45,470 bases of DNA from an uncultured Oscillospiraceae bacterium (GCA_934590355.1 CAKTOX010000013.1:1-45470); one strand, 5' to 3'; shown: positions 24,487 to 32,648, numbered from the stretch's first letter. Notes: a model not told the origin generated them from the letters alone. A program made the numbers and translations.

Positions 24487-24650
24487 GGGCAAAATCCCCC
24501 CCTGTGGAGCAATCGACTCCGACGGCGGCGAAAAACGGCGCAAATAACAGGAGAGCCTCCGGTTTTCAGGGCACGGAAAAGTGCTTAAAAATATTGATAG
24601 TTATTTAATTAACATTACAAATCGTCAAATATAGTATGATTTTTATTCGC

Positions 24651-24679
24651 TTGCCAAATGCAGGGCGGTGTAGTAGTAT
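24651..24679 (+). promoter_or_regulatory. Promoter of the 61-residue membrane protein gene
   Basis: TTGCCA (24651-24656), a 17-base spacer, TAGTAT (24674-24679), with AT-rich sequence upstream that could act as an UP element. It leaves a leader of about 80 bases containing a possible weak GAGAT...ATCTC stem. Confidence 0.55.
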
Positions 24680-24765
24680 GTAATCAGAAAGAGATGGTTA
24701 ATTAAAAAACGATCTCAGACGACAATCAAAACCATAACACAATAATTATAAAAGGAGTTTTCAAA

Positions 24766-24951
24766 ATGAGTAGCGAAGTAAAGAATTTCATCCGTAAGAT
24801 AGTGTTCACCGTCATCGCATTTGCAGCACTGTGCCTCTTCTGCTTCGATATGTTTGGCTCCTCGAGCTCGCATATCGGCTTCCTGGCTCTGTTCTTCCCG
24901 TTCCTGGGCATGCTGGAGCTCATCCTCCCCACTCCCGACTTCACGAAATGA
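24766..24951 (+). CDS. Small two-helix membrane protein of unknown function (61 aa)
   Basis: A 61-residue protein with two hydrophobic segments (about 12-29 and 37-55), separated by a short loop rich in serine (GSSSSHIG). It begins MSSEVKNFIRKI, a charged amphipathic start that suggests a cytoplasmic N-terminus, and ends PTPDFTK. AGGAG lies 8 bases upstream of the ATG, a dedicated promoter precedes it and a perfect terminator follows, so it is a single-gene unit despite its size. No family is recognised. It lies between the LysR region and the sigma/anti-sigma genes. Confidence 0.8.
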   Translation: MSSEVKNFIRKIVFTVIAFAALCLFCFDMFGSSSSHIGFLALFFPFLGMLELILPTPDFTK

Positions 24952-24989
24952 TTTGATTCCGCGATTTAAACAAATACCTATCTTATCAC

Positions 24990-25019
24990 AAAAAACCTCC
25001 GGTTCTCCGGAGGTTTTTT
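24990..25019 (+). terminator. Terminator of the small membrane protein gene
   Basis: A perfect stem (24990-25002 with 25007-25019, A6 and T6 included) with loop TTCT. It may also help end the minus-strand zinc-finger gene at 25039. Confidence 0.88.
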
Positions 25020-25038
25020 GGTGCCCATTTGGGTCTTT

Positions 25039-25995
25039 TTACGGGTCTTTTTTGAGGAAAAAGCATATGAGGGCGATGCCGATGGCGGCGACGAGTGCCA
25101 TCAAAATATATATTGGCGTACTCGCATTGCCTATGCCGCCGGACCAGCTTACATTGACCGCAGGGTCAACATACTCGGTCGTCACATCGTTCCCGTCGGC
25201 GTCAAATAGCTTCACGGAATAAAGCTCGATAGCCACAGCATCGGACGGTGCGGAGAGGCGGTCGGCCAAGGCGTCAATATCAAAAACGGTGAGGCTGTCC
25301 GACTGTGTTATCTCGATGGTGGTTGTGTAAGCCTCCATTGCGCGGGAGTCAAAGTAGACGTGGAAGCACAGCTCGGCGGAGTATACGGAGCGGCAGTTGT
25401 ACGCCGCGACAGCGTAAGCCGAGGATCTGCCGTTTTCGTCGTATATCCCCTCGTAACTGATACCGGCGGTGCTTTGAGACGGCGAGACCGATGCTCTTAT
25501 AGCCCTGTATCTGCCGTTTATCCCGCGCTCAAGCTGTACGAAGCCTTGAATATAGGCACCGTCCTCGGCGGTGTAAAATATATACAGCTTCCCGCCGTGC
25601 TCTGCCCATGAGCGCACGGCAAGCGGCGGGATGTTGTCGTCGATGCTTGCGGATTTTACGGCGTACTCCTCCGCGGCGAGCAGACGCCCTGCCTCGGTGT
25701 TCGGGTATTTAAACTCCGATGAATACAAAAGGCACATGAGCAAGACCGCGATTATCGCCGCCAAGGCTGCGGATATGACTTGCCGCCGCTTGTATCGGCG
25801 CAGAAAGCCGAGCCTCGGTGCGGGCGCGGGCGCGATGCTGATACGGCTGCGCATTTCGGTCTCTGTCCTGCGGCACTCGGCGCAGCAGTCGAGATGCTCC
25901 TTCACGAGCCGCGCCGTTTCATCCTCCGTCAGCTCCTCAATATAGGACGGCAGAAGATCGCGCACGACGCAGCATGATAATTTCTGCTCATTCAT
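25039..25995 (-). CDS. Zinc-finger (zf-HC2) membrane protein, probable anti-sigma factor
   Basis: 318 residues from 25995. The N-terminus has the anti-sigma zinc-finger layout, LPSYIEELTEDETARLVKEHLD then CCAEC, with the H-x3-C-x2-C ligands. A membrane helix follows at about 70-90 (VISAALAAIIAVLLMCLLY). A long external domain of about 200 residues is next, then a second helix (IYILMALVAAIGIALICFFL) near the C-terminus. Its start overlaps the end of the ECF sigma gene by 8 bases. The likely role is to hold the sigma factor inactive at the membrane until an envelope signal arrives. The external domain is not recognised. Confidence 0.85.
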   Translation of the reverse strand: MNEQKLSCCVVRDLLPSYIEELTEDETARLVKEHLDCCAECRRTETEMRSRISIAPAPAPRLGFLRRYKRRQVISAALAAIIAVLLMCLLYSSEFKYPNTEAGRLLAAEEYAVKSASIDDNIPPLAVRSWAEHGGKLYIFYTAEDGAYIQGFVQLERGINGRYRAIRASVSPSQSTAGISYEGIYDENGRSSAYAVAAYNCRSVYSAELCFHVYFDSRAMEAYTTTIEITQSDSLTVFDIDALADRLSAPSDAVAIELYSVKLFDADGNDVTTEYVDPAVNVSWSGGIGNASTPIYILMALVAAIGIALICFFLKKDP

Positions 25996-26485
25996 TGTTT
26001 TCACCTCCGATGATCTCTGAAAGCTCCTGCTTGCCGCGATAAAAGCGCACCCGCGCCCAGACCTCGCTGCGGCCGAGTATCTCGCCGATGTCGCGGAACG
26101 AAAATTCGCCCGCAATGCGCAGGTGTATGACCTCGCGTGTGTCGGCGTCGAGCTTTTGCATTGCCCTGTACAGCCGTTTTCTGTCGTCGCGGTGCTCTAC
26201 GAGCCGCGCCGTGTCGTCATCGGCGGCAATGCTTTCGGCAAAGCCCTCGTCAAGCGGGACGGCTCTCGACCTGCGCGCAAGCTCCTTGTACCAGAGCCTT
26301 TTTGCTATCGCGCACAGCCATACCTGCGGGGAAGCCTCGCCGCGATAGGAATCCATGCTCCTGAGCGCCTGATAAAAGGCCTCCTGCGTGAGCTCCTCCG
26401 CCGTATCCGCCTCGTGTGAGAGCGAGAACAGATACCGATAGACGCTTTTCGCGTGTCGGGTGTATATATCGTCTTCCTTCGCCAC
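25988..26485 (-). CDS. ECF-type RNA polymerase sigma factor
   Basis: 165 residues. A GTG start at 26485 is preferred because GGGAGG lies 8 bases upstream; an earlier in-frame GTG at 26494 overlaps that site. Region 2 reads SVYRYLFSLSHEADTAEELTQEAFYQALR, and region 4 reads LDADTREVIHLRIAGEFSFRDIGEILG, a helix-turn-helix for -35 recognition. Region 3 is missing, as expected for ECF factors. It is translationally coupled to the zinc-finger anti-sigma gene. A pair of direct repeats precedes the gene. The regulon and signal are unknown. Confidence 0.9.
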   Translation of the reverse strand: MAKEDDIYTRHAKSVYRYLFSLSHEADTAEELTQEAFYQALRSMDSYRGEASPQVWLCAIAKRLWYKELARRSRAVPLDEGFAESIAADDDTARLVEHRDDRKRLYRAMQKLDADTREVIHLRIAGEFSFRDIGEILGRSEVWARVRFYRGKQELSEIIGGENNE

Positions 26486-26503
26486 GGACTTCACCTCCCG
26501 TCT

Positions 26504-26536
26504 GACCGTTAGTTACTTTAAAAGACCGTTCGTTAC
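26504..26536 (-). repeat. 13-base direct repeat upstream of the ECF sigma gene
   Basis: On the minus strand, GTAACGAACGGTC (26524-26536) and GTAACTAACGGTC (26504-26516) repeat with a 20-base period and one mismatch. GTAAC-type elements occur in ECF -35 boxes, so this may be an autoregulatory promoter or a binding site for another factor. Confidence 0.5.
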
Positions 26537-26594
26537 AGACTATTCATTAAAAAACCTATGCTGCTGAGGAAAGATAACCGCGCAGCGGGGGAGT

Positions 26595-26764
26595 TTGAGG
26601 GGGCAAGGCCCGCCTCAAGTTGGATCATAGCCATCAAAAATGCCTGAGATAGCAGGCTTTTTGACGAGCGGAGCGAGATTTTTTGTGAAGCGCAAGCTTC
26701 ACAAAAAATGTGGCGTTTTTTCAGTATGCGAAAAAGTCTCTGACTTTTTCGCATACTGAAAAAC
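26595..26764. repeat. Cluster of strong inverted repeats without coding sequence
   Basis: The 270-base gap between the sigma and nadE genes holds a chain of hairpins. One pairs TTGAGG with CCTCAA around GGGC/GCCC (26595-26618). A small terminator-like stem is at 26642-26662. A 13-bp perfect stem with A6/T6 ends lies at 26678-26709. The last is a 23-bp perfect stem with a 3-base loop (26716-26764). I see no gene in it. The density is far above that of other spacers here, and it may be a degenerate or non-autonomous mobile repeat. Confidence 0.6.
26642..26662. terminator. Small terminator-like hairpin
   Basis: GCCTG-N6-CAGGC followed by T5 on the plus strand; on the minus strand the complement also runs into T5. 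It could stop stray transcription in either direction. Confidence 0.5.
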
Positions 26765-26796
26765 TCGGGCAATTTTTGAATTGCCCGAGTTTTTTG
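26761..26796. terminator. Bidirectional terminator of the glyQS-ltaS-nadE operon
   Basis: A 15-bp stem (26761-26775 with 26780-26794), T6 on the plus side. On the minus strand it follows the nadE stop by 14 bases. Confidence 0.85.
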
Positions 26797-26809
26797 AATG
26801 TTATGGTTT

Positions 26810-28714
26810 TTACTCCTTTGCGACGGTGTCGAGAGACTCCATGAACAGGGTGTTTTCCGCATCGGAGGGAATGAGGAAGCCGACTCTGGGCGAGACGGAG
26901 AACGCCTCGACGCTCGGACCGTCCATGAGGCAGCTGCGCTTGAACTGCTGGCTGAAGTAGCGCTTGCAGTAGCTGCGGAGCCACTTGGTGAGCTCCTCGT
27001 CGCTGTACTCGTCGCCGTAGGCTGCCTTGGCAAGACGCATGGTCTTTGCCGGGGAGAAGCCGCAGATCATCATCTTGTGGGTGAAGAAGTCCTGAAGACT
27101 GTACGAGCCGACGTTTTCCTCGCTCTTCTGCTCGATCTGGTCGTCGTGTATCGGCAGCAGCTCCGGAGTTACGGGGCAGTCGAGAACGTCCCACAGTGCG
27201 TCTGCGAGGATCTTGTTGTCGGTGGTCCTTGCGATGTAGCGCACGCCCTCGCGCACCTGAGTCTTAGTAAGGCCCATGTTCACGTCGTACATACTCGTGT
27301 GGTCGCCGTTGTAGGTGCACCAGCCGTCAACGAACTCGCTGAGGTCCTCGGTGCCGACGTCAAGGCCGTTGACCTTGTTGGCGATGTCCATGAGCACCTG
27401 AGTGCGCTCGCGCGCCTGTGCGTTCTCGAAGGCGATGGAGTAGTCGTCGTGAGCGTGACCGATGTCGTCAAAATGCTTGTAGACGCTCTCGCCGATGTCG
27501 ATGACGCGAACCTCCGCGCCGACCTGCTCGGCGACGATGATGGCGTTGGACTTGGTGCGGGAGGAGGTGCCGAAGCAGGGCAGGGTGCAGGCGACGACGT
27601 TCGTCGACGGCAGACCCATGCGCTTTACGGCCTCGGCGCATATCATGACGGTCAGGGTCGAGTCAACGCCGCCGGAGATGCCGACGACGCAGTGGTCGAG
27701 CCCTGCGTAGGTCATGCGCTTTACAAGACCGGAGATCTGGATATCCATCATGCGGCGGCAGTAGTTGGCCATGTCCTTTTCAAATTCGGGCAGGTGCGGG
27801 AGCTTGCGGTAGGTGCGGGTGAGCGCGGTCTCGCACAGCTCCTCGCCCCAGTAGAACTCGGAGTGGCTGTACTTGTACTCGTTTCTGCCGTACTTGCCGG
27901 TCTTGCGGCGCAGATTTTCAAGATATTCGATGTCGATCTCGGAAACCACGAAGCAGTCCTCGCACTCGTCCGAGACGAGCACCTCGCCGTTTTCCGCGAC
28001 CATGCACAGACCGGAGTAGACGTTGTCGGTCGTGCTCTCGCCCTTGCCGGGGGCGGCGAGGATCATGCCGCAGCGCAGGTGCTTGGAGCGGTATTTGATG
28101 GCGTCGGTAGCCTCGATGGTGGAGGTCACAGTGGCGGGGAAGGATGCCATGGAGGCGATGACGGTCGCGCCCGCGAGAGCGTGACGCGCAGCGGGGGAGT
28201 CGATGGCCTCTGCGTCCGCGCCGAGCTCAACGGCGACGGAAAGTCCGGGGACTACGTCGCTTGTGAACAGAAGCTCGGTGTCGAAGTATGCGTCGAACTT
28301 GCCGCACACGGTCGCCTCGCCGCCCTCGTCGTCTGCGGGAGCGAACAGGGTGCCGTCGGTTTCGGAGCGGGGGACAAGACCGAGCAGCTCGCCGTCGGTT
28401 ATGACCGCCGCAACGCTGTACAGAGCGCCGCCGCGCGGAGTGTAGGGCAGACCGACGATAACGAGCATATCGCTTCCGGCGCTCGCCTCGATGACTCTCT
28501 CCAGAGCGGCCTCCGCGCCGCGCAGGATGACGCTGTGACCGATGAGGTCATAGCAGGAGCAGCCGGTGAGCGTCAACTCCGGGAAAACGAGCACCTTGAC
28601 GCCTTCATCGGAGGCTTTTTTCATGCACTCGATGACCTTGCCGGCATTATAGCTTGCGTCGGCGACCTTTATCATCGGAGACGCAGCCGCAACTTTGATA
28701 AATCCGTCTTTCAT
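26810..28714 (-). CDS. nadE: NAD+ synthetase (NadE) with a degenerate glutaminase domain
   Basis: 634 residues: an N-terminal carbon-nitrogen hydrolase (glutaminase) domain (about 1-290) and a C-terminal NAD+ synthase domain with the pyrophosphate loop GISGGVDSTLTVMI (about 345-358) and AQARERTQVLMDIAN. The enzyme makes NAD+ from nicotinate adenine dinucleotide, ATP and an ammonia donor. In working glutaminase domains the triad is Glu, Lys, Cys. Glu46 (FPELTLTG) is kept, but the Lys of the VPK motif is Arg116 (LGLVPRSE), and the Cys of VEICED is Gly165 (VELGAD). The synthase half looks intact, so free ammonia is the likely donor. It is the last gene of the glyQS operon, 10 bases after the small membrane protein. 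Confidence 0.92.
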   Translation of the reverse strand: MKDGFIKVAAASPMIKVADASYNAGKVIECMKKASDEGVKVLVFPELTLTGCSCYDLIGHSVILRGAEAALERVIEASAGSDMLVIVGLPYTPRGGALYSVAAVITDGELLGLVPRSETDGTLFAPADDEGGEATVCGKFDAYFDTELLFTSDVVPGLSVAVELGADAEAIDSPAARHALAGATVIASMASFPATVTSTIEATDAIKYRSKHLRCGMILAAPGKGESTTDNVYSGLCMVAENGEVLVSDECEDCFVVSEIDIEYLENLRRKTGKYGRNEYKYSHSEFYWGEELCETALTRTYRKLPHLPEFEKDMANYCRRMMDIQISGLVKRMTYAGLDHCVVGISGGVDSTLTVMICAEAVKRMGLPSTNVVACTLPCFGTSSRTKSNAIIVAEQVGAEVRVIDIGESVYKHFDDIGHAHDDYSIAFENAQARERTQVLMDIANKVNGLDVGTEDLSEFVDGWCTYNGDHTSMYDVNMGLTKTQVREGVRYIARTTDNKILADALWDVLDCPVTPELLPIHDDQIEQKSEENVGSYSLQDFFTHKMMICGFSPAKTMRLAKAAYGDEYSDEELTKWLRSYCKRYFSQQFKRSCLMDGPSVEAFSVSPRVGFLIPSDAENTLFMESLDTVAKE

Positions 28715-28724
28715 TTTTGATCAC

Positions 28725-29069
28725 TCATTTCTCTGATTTTTGTATGTCAAATAAACTTTTGCCGTAATAGTGGGTAATTATTGCCGATGACGAGTCAAAA
28801 TGCTCGCCGTCGATGACGATGAGTATCTTGTCGCCCTCGATGCGGCAGTCCTCAATGCCGTCTATCTTGGGCAGGAGATTGGTTTTGAGCTCCTGCTCGA
28901 ACTCGTCAAGGTGCTCGGAATAGTATTCCGTCGTCTGCGGGCAGGAATAATCGTCGCCCAGCGGAGCCTTCGCCGTGAAGCAGAATACGAGAAACACGAC
29001 GAAAAGAACGAGAAACACCGCGCAGCCGAGCGGCTTTATGGCCTTTACAAAGCTTTCTCCGGCAGTCAT
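28725..29069 (-). CDS. Single-pass membrane protein of unknown function (114 aa)
   Basis: 114 residues. A membrane helix at about 12-32 (PLGCAVFLVLFVVFLVFCF) is followed by an external or cytosolic domain of 80 residues, acidic at first (YYSEHLDEFEQEL) and then a beta-like stretch ending IDGEHFDSSSAIITHYYG. Its start overlaps the stop of the LtaS-like gene by 4 bases, and the ribosome site lies in that gene. No family is recognised. Its position suggests a role with the LtaS-like enzyme or in envelope biology, but this is only context. Confidence 0.75.
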   Translation of the reverse strand: MTAGESFVKAIKPLGCAVFLVLFVVFLVFCFTAKAPLGDDYSCPQTTEYYSEHLDEFEQELKTNLLPKIDGIEDCRIEGDKILIVIDGEHFDSSSAIITHYYGKSLFDIQKSEK

Positions 29070-30925
29070 GGCTGCACCTCCGAATACATAAAGCTGCGGC
29101 GCATATAGTATTGCTCCGCGTTGACGGCATTGCTTTCGTCAAGCAGAGTGCCGCTGAGGGAATTGACTATCTCCCCGTCAACAACATAATGTCCGCCCGT
29201 GTTGATAACAGGGATAGACTTTCGAGCCTCATTCATGAATTTCATATAGGCAGGCCCCTCCCAGCCGAGCTGTGAAAAGAGCTCGTTCATGAGGTAGCAC
29301 GGACTGATCATGGGACCTTCCCCGACAAAGTCATTGCCGGCAACGGCTTTTGCGGCGCTGTTTGCCCATATGAGATAGCGCGTGGCATAGTAGTTCAAAA
29401 AGCCCTCATGCGTCGAGAGGTCAAGGTTCACGCCGAGCTCAGAGTACGTCGCGTTGTTATCGCCCATCCAAGGCTTGTGGTCACCGTAGACGAGGAGCAC
29501 AACGGGCTCGTCCATGGCCTCAAGCTCGTCTCTGAGCACACACAGCCTGTCTATCGTATCCTTAACGGAGCCGAGGTAATTGTTCACGACATAGTAGCTG
29601 TAGTCGGAAACCTCGCCGTCCCAAAGCGGCTCGCCCCATGCAAGACCGCCGGCATAATACGGGCCGTGTCCCTGATAGGTGACGTTAAACGAGAAAACAT
29701 CCTTGCCGGACGAGACGTCCTCCTTAAAAAGCCTGAGCATTTCGGGGAAGAGCGCATAATCCATCGAGAAGGGATAGTCGTACATTTCATAGTACCCGTC
29801 GGTGTAGAAATAATTCTCAAAGCCGAGATACTCGTTGACGTTATAACGATTGTAGTAAGTCCGAAGGCAGGGGTGACTGCCGTTTGCGGTGTAGCCCTGC
29901 CCGCGCAGATACCAGACATAGGAGTTGGTGCTGTGCCTGTAATCTTTAAGCTGCGTATAGCCCGTAAGGAAGCATCTTTCGGTGTCCACCGTTCCGCCGC
30001 CGAAAACATTCGTAACAAGCTCACCCGTGTAGCTTTCCTTTTCAAGCTCGTGATAATCGGCGTAAACATCCGCAAAACCGTCGAGCCCAAGCTCCGTAAG
30101 ATCGCAGAATGCCTCAAGCTGGATAGCGAGGATGTTCACCCTCTTGTCCCCGGGAATGTCCGAATTTGAATACGCCGCAAGGGAAGCCTCGGCTTCGGCT
30201 TCGTCATAATTCTCGGGAGGCAGGTCCATAGTCGCTTGTATGCTGTAAATGAAGGGATAAACAAAGCCCTTCGAGCAGTAGACCTCGTTGGCAGCCCAGC
30301 GGTTTACATGAGTATAGTTTTCCGCTTTCCATCTGTAAATATCAGTGCTTGAGAAAACGAACTTCCATAGCGGCCATATGCTCAGAGCCATGGTCAACGC
30401 CATGGCTGCCCTTGTAATGCCACCGGCACGCCCGCGCACGAAGAAAAACAGCAGAAGGGTGCCGATAACGACGCAGACAAGGCAGATGACTATTCGCTTT
30501 GTGAGCGTGATGTTGTAGTTCGAGGACACGCCCAGCGCAGTATGTATCGCCGATATGTCAGAGAACATAAAGGGATCGTCGCGGAACATGAGCTTAAAGT
30601 AGTTTCCCACGCCCGCCGTGACAAATACAAGGCTGCTTACGAGAAACGCTATCCAAGCCCGGTTTACAAGGCAGTAGACCAAAAGCTCAAACAGGAAAAT
30701 GGGCAGGAAATTCAAAAAGAATATCAGGGGATGCCGGAGGTAATCGAAGAAAAGCTGCTTGCCTCCGTTTCCGACTCCGAGCATCAGCGTGAGAGCGCAT
30801 ATCCCCGCTGCCGACATGATGAGCATGCCGAAATTCCAGACGTAAAAGCCGACCTTTTGAGCGCGCCCGGCACAGACGCCCGCGTCCGTGCCGAACAGGA
30901 AAAATCTCTCTTTAGTGCCGGTCAT
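29066..30925 (-). CDS. LtaS-type polyglycerol-phosphate (lipoteichoic acid) synthase / sulfatase-fold enzyme
   Basis: 619 residues. Five N-terminal membrane helices (to about 195) precede an external alkaline-phosphatase-fold domain. The nucleophile Thr lies in FGGGTVDTE and metal ligands appear in IQLEAFCD and in VYGDHKPWMG; GHGPY adds a further His. This matches LtaS, which moves glycerol phosphate from phosphatidylglycerol to a growing chain on a glycolipid anchor and releases diacylglycerol. The upstream lipid operon (PgsA-like, glycosyltransferase, lipid kinase) covers donor supply, anchor synthesis and diacylglycerol recycling. It starts 9 bases after glyQS with AAGGTG upstream. Confidence 0.87.
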   Translation of the reverse strand: MTGTKERFFLFGTDAGVCAGRAQKVGFYVWNFGMLIMSAAGICALTLMLGVGNGGKQLFFDYLRHPLIFFLNFLPIFLFELLVYCLVNRAWIAFLVSSLVFVTAGVGNYFKLMFRDDPFMFSDISAIHTALGVSSNYNITLTKRIVICLVCVVIGTLLLFFFVRGRAGGITRAAMALTMALSIWPLWKFVFSSTDIYRWKAENYTHVNRWAANEVYCSKGFVYPFIYSIQATMDLPPENYDEAEAEASLAAYSNSDIPGDKRVNILAIQLEAFCDLTELGLDGFADVYADYHELEKESYTGELVTNVFGGGTVDTERCFLTGYTQLKDYRHSTNSYVWYLRGQGYTANGSHPCLRTYYNRYNVNEYLGFENYFYTDGYYEMYDYPFSMDYALFPEMLRLFKEDVSSGKDVFSFNVTYQGHGPYYAGGLAWGEPLWDGEVSDYSYYVVNNYLGSVKDTIDRLCVLRDELEAMDEPVVLLVYGDHKPWMGDNNATYSELGVNLDLSTHEGFLNYYATRYLIWANSAAKAVAGNDFVGEGPMISPCYLMNELFSQLGWEGPAYMKFMNEARKSIPVINTGGHYVVDGEIVNSLSGTLLDESNAVNAEQYYMRRSFMYSEVQP

Positions 30926-30934
30926 GGCTGCACC

Positions 30935-32359
30935 TTAGAACTTCACTCTTTCGGCGATGTAATCTCTGACCTCGCTGATGGGGATGCGAACCTGCTGCAT
31001 GGTGTCGCGCTCGCGGACGGTGACGCAGTGGTCGGCCTCATCGGTCTCGGTGCCGACGGTGTTGAAGTCAAATGTGATGCAGAAGGGAGTGCCGATCTCG
31101 TCCTCGCGGCGGTAGCGCTTGCCGATGGAGCCGGTCTCGTCGTAATCGACCATGAAGTCCTTGCTCAGCTCGGCGTAAAGCTCCATTGCGGGGCCCGTGA
31201 GTATTTCCTTCTTGCTCAGCGGCAGTATCGCGCACTTAAACGGTGCCAGTGCCGGGTGCAGATGCAGAACGGTGCGCACGTCGTCGTTGCCCTTCTTGTC
31301 CTGACCGACGACCTCCTCGTCATATGCCTCGCACAGGAATGCAAGCGCGACGCGGTCGCAGCCGAGGGAGGGCTCGATGACATAGGGAATGTAGTGCTCG
31401 TTTGCGTCCTGATCGAAGTAGGTCAGGTCCTTGCCGGACGCCTCCTGATGACGGCCGAGGTCGTAATCGGTGCGGTCGGCAATGCCCCACAGCTCGCCCC
31501 AATCGGTGAACGGGAAGGCGTATTCGATATCGGTGGTGGCGCGGGAGTAGAATGCAAGCTCTGCCGGCTCATGGTCGCGCATACGCAGGTTCTCCTCACT
31601 TATGCCGAGGGAAACGAGCCAGTTCTTGCAGAAGTCTTTCCAGTATGCAAACCACTCGAGGTCGGTGCCGGGCTTACAGAAGAATTCGCACTCCATCTGC
31701 TCGAACTCGCGGGTGCGGAAGGTGAAGTTGCCCGGAGTGATCTCGTTGCGGAACGCCTTGCCGACCTGGCAGACGCCGAAGGGCAGCTTTCTGCGGGTGG
31801 TGCGCTGGATATTTGCGAAGTTTACGAAAATGCCCTGCGCGGTCTCGGGACGCAGATAGCAGGTGGAGCTGGAGTCCTCGGTAACGCCGATGGCGGTCTT
31901 GAACATGAGGTTGAATTTGCGGATGGGGGTGAAGTCGTGCTTTCCGCAAACCGGGCATATAATATCCTCGTGAGAGGAGATAAACTCGTCCATTTCGTCA
32001 AAGCTCATGGCATCGACGTTCACCTCGTGATGTTCCTCGGAGATGAGCTTGTCGGCGCGGTGGCGCGCTTTGCAGGCGCGGCAGTCGAGCAGAGGGTCGG
32101 AGAAGCTGGAGACGTGACCGGTGGTGACCCATGTCTGCGGGTTCATGATGATGGCGGCGTCAAGTCCGACGTTATACGGGCTTTCCTGCACGAACTTCTT
32201 CATCCACGCCTTTTTGACGTTGTTTTTGAACTCAACGCCGAGGGGACCGTAGTCCCATGTGTTTGCAAGACCGCCGTATATCTCGCTTCCGGGATACACG
32301 AAGCCGCGGTTTTTGCACAGTGCAACTATCTTGTCCATGGTTTTTTCGCTTTTTTTCAT
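30935..32359 (-). CDS. glyQS: Glycyl-tRNA synthetase, alpha2 (GlyQS/GRS1) type
   Basis: 474 residues from 32359, with AAAGGA 7 bases upstream. It is a class II synthetase that charges tRNA-Gly. Marks include FVYPGSEIYGGLANTWDYGP, ALDAAIIMNPQTWVTTGH-type motif I region, a Cys-rich zinc-like insert (CRACKARH and CPVCGKHD), RPETAQGIF (motif 2 area) and PSLGCDRVALAFL (motif 3). The single-chain form, rather than separate GlyQ and GlyS subunits, is common in Bacteria such as Clostridia and Mycoplasma. I looked for the Gly T-box motif (GGTGGNACCGCG) in the leader and did not find it. First gene of a four-gene operon with ltaS and nadE. Confidence 0.95.
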   Translation of the reverse strand: MKKSEKTMDKIVALCKNRGFVYPGSEIYGGLANTWDYGPLGVEFKNNVKKAWMKKFVQESPYNVGLDAAIIMNPQTWVTTGHVSSFSDPLLDCRACKARHRADKLISEEHHEVNVDAMSFDEMDEFISSHEDIICPVCGKHDFTPIRKFNLMFKTAIGVTEDSSSTCYLRPETAQGIFVNFANIQRTTRRKLPFGVCQVGKAFRNEITPGNFTFRTREFEQMECEFFCKPGTDLEWFAYWKDFCKNWLVSLGISEENLRMRDHEPAELAFYSRATTDIEYAFPFTDWGELWGIADRTDYDLGRHQEASGKDLTYFDQDANEHYIPYVIEPSLGCDRVALAFLCEAYDEEVVGQDKKGNDDVRTVLHLHPALAPFKCAILPLSKKEILTGPAMELYAELSKDFMVDYDETGSIGKRYRREDEIGTPFCITFDFNTVGTETDEADHCVTVRERDTMQQVRIPISEVRDYIAERVKF

Positions 32360-32401
32360 TTTTCCGTCCTTTCCCGCGGCTGGCTGCCGCAGCAAATAAT
32401 T

Positions 32402-32430
32402 ATTATATAGTATTACCTACAAATTGTAAC
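32402..32430 (-). promoter_or_regulatory. Promoter of the glyQS operon
   Basis: On the minus strand, GTTACA (32425-32430), a 17-base spacer, a perfect TATAAT (32402-32407), about 42 bases ahead of the ATG. From 32431 to 32640 I see nothing else definite. Confidence 0.55.
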
Positions 32431-32648
32431 TATATCATCAGCGGGGGCTTTTAGCAAGCCAATGTCAAAATATAAACTAAATGCGTTCTTAACGCCGAAT
32501 AAGCGCGAATATTCCGACTTGTCATGTATTGCATGAAAAAACGGTCAATTGCGCACATCCGTGGGATATGTGAAGCCGCAACGGAGCATAAAAAAGAGCA
32601 ATCTGCGAAAATATCCGTGAAAAACTGCCGATTTTCATTCGTGATGTG

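Noticed and set aside
26537..27033. Protein-coding gene in the hairpin region ahead of nadE
   Set aside because: The only long frame runs antisense into nadE and through the hairpins, with a composition unlike a protein and no ribosome site.
26798..28720. Plus-strand frame (640 codons) opposite nadE
   Set aside because: Antisense shadow with a low-complexity Val/Gly/Asp/His composition; nadE is clear on the minus strand.
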